Positions 8,269 to 16,546 of a stretch of 17,029 bases of DNA are shown in pieces. The notes under the pieces are model-generated. The model saw nothing but the letters and a program-made list of their open reading frames with translations. It made no database searches and had not been told where the DNA came from. This DNA is from Candidatus Nomurabacteria bacterium (GTDB taxonomy: Bacteria; Patescibacteriota; Minisyncoccia; Phycocordibacterales; UBA9973). The position numbers and the translations under genes were made by a program. Location: the NCBI GenBank assembly GCA_003157195.1, contig PMIU01000038.1, forward strand, positions 1 through 17,029, read 5' to 3'. The number at the start of each line of letters is the position of its first letter. The first letter of the stretch is position 1.

Positions 8269-8667
8269 TTAAAATTCCTTTGTTACTGCTCCTGTGTTTT
8301 TGTCAACATAATACCAATTAAAAGTGGCTGTGTGATCGGGCATGTTTTCGTAAACATGAATTACATAAGTTGTGCTTGTCTCTGAGTCATTATCTATAAC
8401 AGGAGTGCCCCCTGTTGTTGGACTTGTTCCATCTGGGCTTGTAAACGATTTTTCCCATTTTTTTACTTCAGGTAAATTGCTCACAATTTCTAACGCCTTA
8501 TCTGAAGTTATCTTAGTAGATGTATTTTTATTTTGTATCTGATATTGATATGGAGTATTTATACTATAAGCAACGTCTTGCTCTTTTTGAACTAAATAAT
8601 AAGCAAGCGCACCGCCTGTTATTGTAATAATCAAGAGTGCATAAATAAATTTAATATTTTTACTCAT
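8269..8667 (-). CDS. Small membrane-anchored PepSY-like protein
   Basis: A 132-residue protein with one N-terminal transmembrane or uncleaved signal segment (about residues 8-26) and an extracytoplasmic part. SDKALEIVSNLPEVKKW (residues 55-71) followed by YVIHVYENMPDHTATFNWYY and VDKNTGAVTKEF resembles a PepSY-like alpha/beta domain; this is a resemblance, not a firm family match. The middle part, SPDGTSPTTGGTP, is a low-complexity linker. PepSY-type domains occur as inhibitors or stabilisers of secreted enzymes, but no partner is evident. The gene is bordered on both sides by copies of a 32-bp repeat and has an extended -10 box 7 nt before its ATG. Confidence 0.75.
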   Translation of the reverse strand: MSKNIKFIYALLIITITGGALAYYLVQKEQDVAYSINTPYQYQIQNKNTSTKITSDKALEIVSNLPEVKKWEKSFTSPDGTSPTTGGTPVIDNDSETSTTYVIHVYENMPDHTATFNWYYVDKNTGAVTKEF

Positions 8668-8674
8668 GCCCTAC

Positions 8675-8683
8675 ATTATATCA
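8675..8683 (-). promoter_or_regulatory. Extended -10 promoter of the PepSY-like gene (leaderless)
   Basis: TGATATAAT on the minus strand, a perfect -10 with TGn extension, 7 nt before the ATG at 8667. Transcription would start at or one base before the start codon. No Shine-Dalgarno fits between them. Confidence 0.55.
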
Positions 8684-8734
8684 AAATTTCAATACAAGAA
8701 ATAGCCTTAAATACTTCCGTTCAAATCTTACACG

Positions 8735-8766
8735 TTTTGCGGAGAGTGTGGTATGAAGTTGGAACC
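8735..8766. repeat. 32-bp repeat, copy 2 (zinc-ribbon-like when read on plus strand)
   Basis: Second copy, exactly 520 bp from the first. It encodes FCGECGMKLEP on the plus strand and then runs to a TGA with no ATG, GTG or TTG in frame before it. The four differences from copy 1 fall in two codons, between the cysteines and before KLEP. It lies 24 nt beyond the stop of the 155-residue protein gene. Confidence 0.7.
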
Positions 8767-8790
8767 AGTTTGTTACAGAATAAAGATAAT

Positions 8791-9258
8791 TTATTGATCA
8801 CCACCCGAATTTAGATTTACGGCTTTTAATTTTAAAATTTTATACCAATAATTGTGTGGGTCATATTCAGTATAGAAAATGTATTGAGGAGAAGGTCTGT
8901 CGCCAGACTTATAATTTGCTGTAGGATAATCCACAATAACCACACCAGTTGCATTGCCTATTTGTGGGTACTTTTTATCCTTTTCTACTTTTACTGTAAA
9001 ACGCTGGCCGGGTTCTATGGTTGAACCTTTGTCTTCTATTTGGTATTGAAAAAAACCATAAAACACATCGGTAACATTAGTTTTATTAATTTGCGCTACA
9101 GATACAATATTTGAAGTGTTTTGCTGTTGATCTAGTAATACTTGAGCTTCTTTCTCTTTTTCAATTTTTGCACTTTGATATTGTTTGAACCCCAAATAAC
9201 TTACAGCTGAAATTATAATTAAAAGACAAATTCCCAAGATAATAATTTTCTTTTTCAT
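8791..9258 (-). CDS. Small membrane-anchored protein of unknown function
   Basis: A 155-residue protein not recognised as a named family. Residues 4-24 form one hydrophobic N-terminal anchor after MKKK. Residues 28-48 are rich in Lys, Glu and Gln and probably helical. The remainder is a predicted extracytoplasmic domain with several beta strands (FYGFFQYQIEDKG, QRFTVKVEKDKKYP, TGVVIVDYPTANY, QYIFYTEYDPHNYWYKILKL). It is next to the PepSY-like anchored protein and faces away from the plus-strand gene at 9306, with overlapping divergent promoter-like sequences. Being anchored and adjacent to the surface block suggests a cell-envelope role; nothing more can be said. Confidence 0.7.
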   Translation of the reverse strand: MKKKIIILGICLLIIISAVSYLGFKQYQSAKIEKEKEAQVLLDQQQNTSNIVSVAQINKTNVTDVFYGFFQYQIEDKGSTIEPGQRFTVKVEKDKKYPQIGNATGVVIVDYPTANYKSGDRPSPQYIFYTEYDPHNYWYKILKLKAVNLNSGGDQ

Positions 9259-9266
9259 ATTAAATA

Positions 9267-9272
9267 ATCATA
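9267..9272 (-). promoter_or_regulatory. Possible -10 box of the 155-residue protein gene
   Basis: TATGAT on the minus strand, 8 nt before the ATG at 9258. A weak -35-like TAGCAA lies 17 nt upstream. It sits in a 47-nt intergenic gap shared with the divergent plus-strand promoter. Confidence 0.35.
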
Positions 9273-9290
9273 GCTTTTTTAATAAAAAAT

Positions 9291-9299
9291 TGCTAGATT
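9291..9299 (+). promoter_or_regulatory. Extended -10-like box of the 213-residue protein gene (leaderless)
   Basis: TGCTAGATT on the plus strand ends 6 nt before the ATG at 9306, with GCTGGT between and no Shine-Dalgarno. The arrangement repeats that of the cupin and PepSY-like genes. Confidence 0.4.
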
Positions 9300-9305
9300 G
9301 CTGGT

Positions 9306-9947
9306 ATGAGCCACAGAGACGACCAAATCAAAATACTAGACCTTATCTGCTCCAAAATGCTTCCAGCAGATTTTGAGCCAGTGGATCAAGACATTATTAT
9401 TCTTGAAGAAGAATTGAAGCAAGACGGTTTTTCGTATTATGGTGGTATGAATTTGATTAAAGAATTTTATGAGGTTTTGTCTAAAATACACTCTATAACT
9501 ACCCCAGAGGGTAAACGTGAAATACATATGACTGTAAAAAGTGATGACGCGTATAGTTGGCTTTCCATTCTAAAATACCCTCATCGCGAGTTAGAGGAAG
9601 AAATTGAACGATACGAAATTGAATCTGCTTTTACTGAAATTCCACCTAAGGTATCAATAAAAATTGATGACAAGAAAGGTATTTATCAAACCAAGAATCC
9701 CGAATATTGCTATCCGCTTGATAGTGAAAGTCAGCGAATGAAAATTATTAAATATCTTCTTCTGAATGAAAAATCTGGCATAGCTAATTTGAGAAAATTA
9801 ACAATGCAAAGCGATGCCGTTATTTCCCAAGAAATTAAAAGAATGAATCAAATTTTCAAGGTAAAATTGCACGTTAGTCACGATTTAATAATCCATCTTA
9901 AAGTTCGTGCATATTCTTTAAACAGAGAATATTTTGACATAGCATAA
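9306..9947 (+). CDS. Protein of unknown function, possible C-terminal winged helix
   Basis: A soluble 213-residue protein with no signal peptide and no recognised family. The N-terminal 75 residues are acidic and mostly helical. A central part (about 80-130) is charged with alternating strands. Residues 136-205 (from DSESQRMKIIKYLLLNEKSG on, then LRKLTMQSDAVISQEIKRMN and KLHVSHDLIIHL) have the spacing of a helix-turn-helix with a following wing, suggesting DNA binding; this is weak inference. The gene stands alone on the plus strand between the divergent surface block and the mobile element and ends at its own intrinsic terminator. Whether it is cargo of the element or a resident gene cannot be told from this window. 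Confidence 0.7.
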   Translation: MSHRDDQIKILDLICSKMLPADFEPVDQDIIILEEELKQDGFSYYGGMNLIKEFYEVLSKIHSITTPEGKREIHMTVKSDDAYSWLSILKYPHRELEEEIERYEIESAFTEIPPKVSIKIDDKKGIYQTKNPEYCYPLDSESQRMKIIKYLLLNEKSGIANLRKLTMQSDAVISQEIKRMNQIFKVKLHVSHDLIIHLKVRAYSLNREYFDIA

Positions 9948-9988
9948 TTCTTACCACTTTTACTTAACGTTAATAATTTTGCTTTAAT

Positions 9989-10012
9989 CGCCTAGAAATA
10001 GGCGTATTTTTT
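9989..10012 (+). terminator. Rho-independent terminator
   Basis: CGCCTA, loop GAAA, TAGGCG, then TATTTTTT. The 6-bp stem with a stable GNRA-type loop and a T run lies 42 nt after the stop codon at 9947. There is no matching T run on the other strand, so it acts rightward and separates the 213-residue gene from the element. Confidence 0.85.
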
Positions 10013-10073
10013 GTTGTTAGCGTATAGGAAAAGTAGTCTATAAGTTGTTAGTGAAAACTGAAACAATTGTTAT

Positions 10074-10295
10074 GTGAAAAAGTTTAGCCAATTATTAGTA
10101 GAACGAATCCAAACATATTTCAAAGAGAAATACGATTTAGATTTGCCAGACGAAACCGCACAGGAATATCTAAATTCCTATGCCAGTTTGTATATCATTT
10201 TTGCTAAGGTCGGGCAAAAGGGGCGTACCGCCCCCGAAACTGATTTATCAGTTCGGGGCGGTGCGCCTTTGGACGGTGTTAATGATTCAGAGTAG
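10074..10295 (+). CDS. Small element-encoded protein, GTG start
   Basis: A 73-residue ORF opening with GTG. Residues 1-50 look like a real protein: two charged amphipathic helices (KKFSQLLVERIQTYFKEKYD and DETAQEYLNSYASLYIIFAK), with the pattern E-x-A-x-EYL-x-S often seen in short ORFs next to recombinases in candidate-phyla genomes (recollection, not a search). From residue about 48 the sequence is encoded by a GC-rich palindrome and is Gly/Arg/Pro-rich, so the C-terminus may be a by-product of that hairpin. A TATAAG box at 10039-10044 with TTGTTA 19 nt upstream is a weak promoter candidate. A copy-control or accessory replication role is conceivable from position only. Confidence 0.5.
   Translation: MKKFSQLLVERIQTYFKEKYDLDLPDETAQEYLNSYASLYIIFAKVGQKGRTAPETDLSVRGGAPLDGVNDSE
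10215..10272. repeat. Long GC-rich inverted repeat (hairpin)
   Basis: Imperfect palindrome with arms of about 28 bp. The core pairs ACCGCCCC, GAA and CTGAT with ATCAGTTC and GGGGCGGT, with two 1-nt bulges; outer arms CAAAAGGGGCG and CGCCTTTGG also pair. It stands out sharply from the AT-rich surroundings and overlaps the end of the small ORF. In a rolling-circle element such a structure is a candidate replication origin; it could also be an inserted palindromic repeat. Confidence 0.75.
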
Positions 10296-10300
10296 TGCAT

Positions 10301-10321
10301 TGCGCGCGGAACGCGCGCGCA
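10301..10321. repeat. Short GC-only inverted repeat upstream of rep
   Basis: TGCGCGCG, loop GAACG, CGCGCGCA: a perfect 8-bp stem, followed by a pyrimidine-rich ATTTCTTCTCTT. It lies 44 nt before the rep ATG. It could be a weak terminator, a single-strand origin or a Rep-binding site. Confidence 0.7.
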
Positions 10322-10364
10322 TTTCTTCTCTTGAGTATAGGACACTTAATGACAGATTAAAATT

Positions 10365-11270
10365 ATGGAAACTAGTAATAAAGCGGTAATTTCGGGAAGA
10401 TTGATTGAATTTTATGAATTTACTTCACGCCCTTTGGAGTATGGTTCTACTCGCATAAAGAATAAACCCATAGGTGGCACCTATTGGGAATATGGTCGCG
10501 AGTATGGTGCTTTTCGTGAGGACGGCAATTTGATAGCGAGAGAAATCAGACATCGGGAGATTGAACCAGAAACAAAAGAGGAATACATTGAACGCTCTAT
10601 TCGTCGGGCATCCACTCAAATGAAAAGATTGATAAGTGCTAACCACCAAAGACATTTTGAAACTGAAACCACATATTTCACTACCAAGTTTTTAACTCTT
10701 ACCTTAGCTGATCGCTCTTTGCTTTTTCTTGAAAAAACCAATCCTCTTTTTACTGATTTTATTCGCAGATTGAATCGGTATATTTATGGTAATGACTTAG
10801 AACATAGGAAACTTATTTATATCGCTGTTCCTGAACACCAAGAAGACGGGGTAGTTCATTATCACACCTTACTTTTTAATATGCCTTTTGTCGCTCAGAA
10901 AACTTTACAAGATATTTGGGAAAGTGGTTTAGAAGATGTTATCGCCACACCCACCAATCCGAAAGGCATTAAAGGAATTGTTGATATTAGAGTAAAGCGT
11001 AGTTGGAAAATTTGTTTTTATTTAACTAAGTATTTAACAAAAAACTTTCATGACTCAACACTCGCAGGTCGTCGCAAATACTTTCCTTCATTGAAACTTT
11101 TACGTCCTCAAAATATTTATAATCAAAATTCAGTCATCGGTCTGCAAGCTTCTATCCCACCTGAATATTTAACTCGCACCCGAGAGTTTTACTCTACATA
11201 CTGCGGGAATGTAAAATACTCTTCGTTCTTAGTACCAGATAACTTTACTCTTAACGAAAAAAGTATATGA
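10365..11270 (+). CDS. HUH rolling-circle replication initiator (Rep), two-tyrosine type
   Basis: A 301-residue endonuclease that would nick one strand at an origin and stay linked to the 5' end, starting rolling-circle replication. All three HUH motifs are visible in order: motif I KFLTLTL (108-114), motif II VPEHQEDGVVHYHTLLF (155-171) with the metal-binding His165 and His167, and motif III FYLTKYLTK (218-226) with candidate catalytic Tyr219 and Tyr223. The Y-x3-Y arrangement with intervening lysines matches the phiX174 gene A / G2P-like superfamily, which uses two tyrosines. No helicase domain is attached, so a host helicase (UvrD/PcrA class) would be needed. The N-terminal 100 residues are specific to this group. 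The next upstream in-frame ATG is followed by a stop, so 10365 is the start. Its stop overlaps the recombinase start. Confidence 0.88.
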   Translation: METSNKAVISGRLIEFYEFTSRPLEYGSTRIKNKPIGGTYWEYGREYGAFREDGNLIAREIRHREIEPETKEEYIERSIRRASTQMKRLISANHQRHFETETTYFTTKFLTLTLADRSLLFLEKTNPLFTDFIRRLNRYIYGNDLEHRKLIYIAVPEHQEDGVVHYHTLLFNMPFVAQKTLQDIWESGLEDVIATPTNPKGIKGIVDIRVKRSWKICFYLTKYLTKNFHDSTLAGRRKYFPSLKLLRPQNIYNQNSVIGLQASIPPEYLTRTREFYSTYCGNVKYSSFLVPDNFTLNEKSI

Positions 11271-12802
11271 TTCCAAATATTATGAAATTCGTCCTATATT
11301 GCAGAAAATCAACTGAATCAGATGACCGCCAAGTGTTGTCTTTGGATTCACAAGAAAAAGAATTACTTTCTTTAGCTGAAAGGCTGGGTCTTGATATTGT
11401 TAAAATTTTTAGAGAAAGCAAATCGGCTAAAGCTCCGGGTCGTCCTGTTTTCAACGAAATGCTTAAATTTGTTTCTTCGGGAAAAGCGGAAGCGATACTC
11501 TGCTGGAAAATTGACAGGCTTACTCGCAACCCTATTGATAGCGGACAGATTCAATGGCTCTTACAAAATGATCAAATTAAAAGAATACAAACTTTTGAGA
11601 AAAACTTTTTGCCAAATGATAATGTTCTGCTTATGAGTATTGAGCAAGGAATGGCTAGCCAATACATTCGTGATTTAAGCAGTAATATCAAAAGAGGTCA
11701 TCGGGCAAAGTTAGAGAGAGGTTGCTGGCCAAGCCGTGCTCCATTTGGCTACTTAAACGATAGGGCTACTATCACTATTGTCATTGATCCAGTTAATTCA
11801 AAATATGTCATTAGGGCTTTTGAACTCTATGCTACTGGCAGTTATAGTTTTAAAAACATCGCAGAGATTTTATGCAACGAGGGATTAAAAACAAAAACTG
11901 GAAAAAAATATTTTGGTGGAAATGTTTATAAGATTGTAAATAATCCTTTTTACTGCGGACTTATGCGTAGAGACGAAAAATTGTATATTGGCAATCATCC
12001 GCCTTTAGTTTCAAAAGAATTGTTTGATACGGTTCAAAATGTTCTACATAACAAGAATCGTCCGAGAGTTAAAACTCATTTCTTCCCTTTGCGTGGGTTT
12101 CTAAAATGCGAAAATTGTGGTTGTTCATTAACTGCTTCCTTGAAAAAAGGACATCATTATTATTACTGCACCAATAGCAAAGGGGTCTGTACTGAACACA
12201 AAACATATATGCGAGAAAATTCCCTATATCCTATTATTGCTTCACTCTTTGAGAAATTTAATATCGACGAAACGCTTGTTGAAATTCTGTATGATTCTGC
12301 TAAAGAGAAATTAGGGTTAGATAACGAGTATATGAAATCAATTCTAGCTACCCTCCAAAAGAGCCTAGACGCCCTTGTAGTGAAAGAATCTCGCCTAGTT
12401 GATACTTTCCTAGATCGGCAAGTTTCTAAAGAGATTTATGACAGCAAAATATTGGAAATTCAAAATGAAAAAACGCTTTTAACTAAACAAATTAGCGATA
12501 TGAAAGAAAAACACGCTATGAAAATTTCCACCTTGGAACCAACAAGAGAAGTGTTTTTACGAGCCAGCAGAAGCTCCAAAAGGTTTTTACTAGCTGATGA
12601 CATTGAAAAGAGAGAAATCATTGAAAACATAGTTTGGAACCTTTCGTTCAAGGATCAAAATATGTTGAAATATCAATTCAAAAGTCCATATTCAGCACTG
12701 GCAAATGTGCCTAAAAATGCTGATATTTTAACAATGCGGAAGCGGAGAGATTCGAACTCTCGGTGGGTTGCCCCACACAGACTTTCCAGGTCTGCGCACT
12801 AG
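11267..12802 (+). CDS. Large serine recombinase (site-specific integrase)
   Basis: A 511-residue integrase. Residues 6-150 form the resolvase/invertase catalytic domain, with nucleophile Ser15 in YCRKSTES and the DRLTRN motif at 83-88. Residues about 155-270 match the 'recombinase' DNA-binding domain (PSRAPFGYLND). Residues 277-312 form a zinc ribbon with Cys281, Cys284, Cys301 and Cys308. Residues about 345-435 are a Lys/Glu/Leu-rich coiled coil, as in phiC31/Bxb1-type enzymes. The first ATG (11267) overlaps the rep stop as ATGA, favouring coupling; an ATG at 11282 would give a start closer to the conserved FVLYCRKS. The last 21 residues (491-511) are encoded by the antisense strand of tRNA-Ser, starting exactly at the tRNA discriminator base, so the natural C-terminus probably changes between the integrated and free state. 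Confidence 0.92.
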   Translation: MIPNIMKFVLYCRKSTESDDRQVLSLDSQEKELLSLAERLGLDIVKIFRESKSAKAPGRPVFNEMLKFVSSGKAEAILCWKIDRLTRNPIDSGQIQWLLQNDQIKRIQTFEKNFLPNDNVLLMSIEQGMASQYIRDLSSNIKRGHRAKLERGCWPSRAPFGYLNDRATITIVIDPVNSKYVIRAFELYATGSYSFKNIAEILCNEGLKTKTGKKYFGGNVYKIVNNPFYCGLMRRDEKLYIGNHPPLVSKELFDTVQNVLHNKNRPRVKTHFFPLRGFLKCENCGCSLTASLKKGHHYYYCTNSKGVCTEHKTYMRENSLYPIIASLFEKFNIDETLVEILYDSAKEKLGLDNEYMKSILATLQKSLDALVVKESRLVDTFLDRQVSKEIYDSKILEIQNEKTLLTKQISDMKEKHAMKISTLEPTREVFLRASRSSKRFLLADDIEKREIIENIVWNLSFKDQNMLKYQFKSPYSALANVPKNADILTMRKRRDSNSRWVAPHRLSRSAH

Positions 12803-12821
12803 ACCGCTATGCGACGCTTCC
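12737..12821 (-). tRNA. tRNA-Ser (anticodon GGA)
   Basis: An 85-nt minus-strand cloverleaf. The acceptor pairs GGAAGCG with CGCTTCC, with discriminator G73 as expected for serine. The D arm is GCA/TGC with GG in the loop. The anticodon stem CAGAC/GTCTG encloses CTGGAAA, anticodon GGA, reading UCC and UCU. A long variable arm (GTGGG, loop GCAA, CCCAC) is diagnostic of the class II serine tRNA. The T arm is GAGAG TTCGAAT CTCTC. CCA is not encoded: the bases after G73 are CAT. It lies 39 nt after ligA on the same strand. Its 3' end is the junction with the integrated element, but the tRNA is intact. Confidence 0.97.
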
Positions 12822-12860
12822 GTACCTTTAAATCTACATTATTTACGGAAAAAGGAAAGT

Positions 12861-15394
<2,534 letters not shown>

Positions 15395-15401
15395 TTTTTA
15401 C

Positions 15402-15407
15402 TTTATA
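15402..15407 (-). promoter_or_regulatory. Possible -10 box of the pilX-like gene
   Basis: TATAAA on the minus strand, 7 nt before the ATG at 15394, in the 28-nt gap after the PilV-like gene. It fits the leaderless spacing seen elsewhere, but the gap is AT-rich and read-through from upstream is also likely. Confidence 0.3.
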
Positions 15408-15422
15408 AACTTTATAACTATC

Positions 15423-15959
15423 CTATAGTACCCAATTAAATAAATCTTCCGAAAAAGTTGTATCGTAATTACCCGAACCCTGCGTCCAAGAAACTTTAGA
15501 AAAAATTCTCACTTCATCCGCATTAATAGTCGTCATCCAAACTTTCCGAACAAAGCCGGAATTTGTGCCGCTTGAAACAGTATCGTAACCTCCGTTGTTT
15601 ACATATAATTTACATTGATTAAGGGCGGTACAAAGAGAAACATTGAAGGGCACTACTGGTTTAACAAAACCGCACTCGTTCCCCAAAACACATGAAGATA
15701 GTTTAGTTTTAAAACTATCCCAGCCAATCTGACCAGTGGCACTATAAAGCACAGAAGTGTCCCGCATGTTTCTGACATATTCAATGCCCTCTTGCGCCAA
15801 ATAACTGGCTACCGTCTTTTGCTTTGCGTAAGTAGTGCTTGTTATACCGGAAGCTAAAATCGACATCAATCCTAAAAGCGACATAGAAAAAATAGAAATA
15901 GCGACAAGTGTTTCGACTAAAGTGAAAGCTTTATTTAATTTAATATTTTTTTTCATCAT
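15423..15959 (-). CDS. PilV-like prepilin
   Basis: A 178-residue prepilin. The leader MMKKNIKLNKA precedes FTLVETLVAISIFSMSLLGL, a classic class III signal with Glu at mature position 5 (Glu16). The residue before cleavage is Ala rather than Gly. The downstream part contains AQEGIEYVRNMRD, characteristic of PilV-like proteins, and a globular domain with four Cys (CVLGNEC and CTALNQC). Its start overlaps the stop of the PilW-like gene as ATGA, so the two are translationally coupled. Two adjacent ATGs (15957-15959 and 15954-15956) are possible starts and differ by one residue. It would be a minor pilin in the tip or priming complex of a type IV pilus. Confidence 0.85.
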   Translation of the reverse strand: MMKKNIKLNKAFTLVETLVAISIFSMSLLGLMSILASGITSTTYAKQKTVASYLAQEGIEYVRNMRDTSVLYSATGQIGWDSFKTKLSSCVLGNECGFVKPVVPFNVSLCTALNQCKLYVNNGGYDTVSSGTNSGFVRKVWMTTINADEVRIFSKVSWTQGSGNYDTTFSEDLFNWVL

Positions 15960-16543
15960 AAATCTACAAGTCTTTGCGACACAGAAGTTTGTAGGGAAAA
16001 AGGTGTAGAAACAGTGCTATTTAAAATTATTGTTCCGACCAATTTTATGGTAACGAAGGGCTGTTGATTATCACCTGGCGGTGGCTCGGCGCCCAAAACA
16101 GAAAAACCGGAAACTGGATTGAGAATAACTTCATCCGGAGTTAATTGCACAAAACTAACTCCCCCATCTACTGATTTGAAAATTCCAGGTTTCCCGTTAT
16201 AAGTACCTATAAAATAAACCCATTGGCTACTATCAAGAGAAGACTTGAAAGAAATACCTCCTCCCCCACTAGGGCAACTACGAGCATTGGTGTGAGTAAG
16301 AACAGGATCAACACTATCAACACAGTGGTAGGTGTAACCCGTCCTCATGTTTCTACCCATATCTTCCACGATAAAACTCAGATTGTCCATAATGGAACGC
16401 ATATTTTGCGCTTTGTTACTAAGTAGATTGGCATTGAGTAATGCCCCCATGCCCGCCATCACGATGACTATAAAAAGAGAAATAGCAATCATTGTTTCCA
16501 AAATTGTATACCCTGATTCTTTTTTTATAATATTTTTTTGCAT
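15956..16543 (-). CDS. PilW/PulJ-like prepilin
   Basis: A 195-residue prepilin. The leader MQKNIIKKESG is cut before YTILETMIAISLFIVIVMAG, with Glu16 at mature position 5. The body has DNLSFIVEDMGRNMRTGYTY, a pattern of PilW/PulJ-type minor pilins, then a beta-rich domain ending VSQRLVDL. AGGTGA lies 9 nt before the ATG and may serve as a Shine-Dalgarno, although it is also the end of the preceding coding sequence. The gap to the preceding gene is 3 nt and it overlaps the next by ATGA, so it is in the middle of a tight operon. Confidence 0.82.
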   Translation of the reverse strand: MQKNIIKKESGYTILETMIAISLFIVIVMAGMGALLNANLLSNKAQNMRSIMDNLSFIVEDMGRNMRTGYTYHCVDSVDPVLTHTNARSCPSGGGGISFKSSLDSSQWVYFIGTYNGKPGIFKSVDGGVSFVQLTPDEVILNPVSGFSVLGAEPPPGDNQQPFVTIKLVGTIILNSTVSTPFSLQTSVSQRLVDL

Positions 16544-16546
16544 AAT

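Larger units (their letters stand above)
10013..12736 (+). mobile_element. Probable integrated rolling-circle element with serine integrase at tRNA-Ser
   Basis: A plus-strand cassette between the terminator at 9989-10012 and the 3' end of the tRNA-Ser gene. It contains a small ORF, two GC-rich hairpins, a two-tyrosine HUH Rep protein and a large serine recombinase; Rep and recombinase overlap by ATGA. The right end is set at the tRNA 3' end because the recombinase frame enters the tRNA exactly at the discriminator base. The left end is a guess: I found no second copy of the tRNA 3' end in the window, so the element could start further left and include the 213-residue gene, or the left site may be too short or decayed to see. 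Confidence 0.6.

Noticed and set aside
8215..8766. The 32-bp repeat pair as a CRISPR remnant or integron attC sites
   Set aside because: Only two copies 520 bp apart with a whole gene between, no spacer-sized gap, and no attC core pair (RYYYAAC / GTTRRRY) with bracketing inverted repeats.
10013..10051. Two copies of GTTGTTAG 31 bp apart, possible iterons
   Set aside because: Only two short AT-rich copies; not enough for a Rep-binding iteron array.
9948..10073. Search for a second attachment site (copy of the tRNA-Ser 3' end)
   Set aside because: No stretch resembling the T arm or acceptor 3' strand of the tRNA was found here or elsewhere to the left, so no att site is annotated.
10180..10389. 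An overlapping plus-strand frame between the small ORF and rep
   Set aside because: It runs through both GC hairpins and into rep in another frame, with no recognisable protein features.
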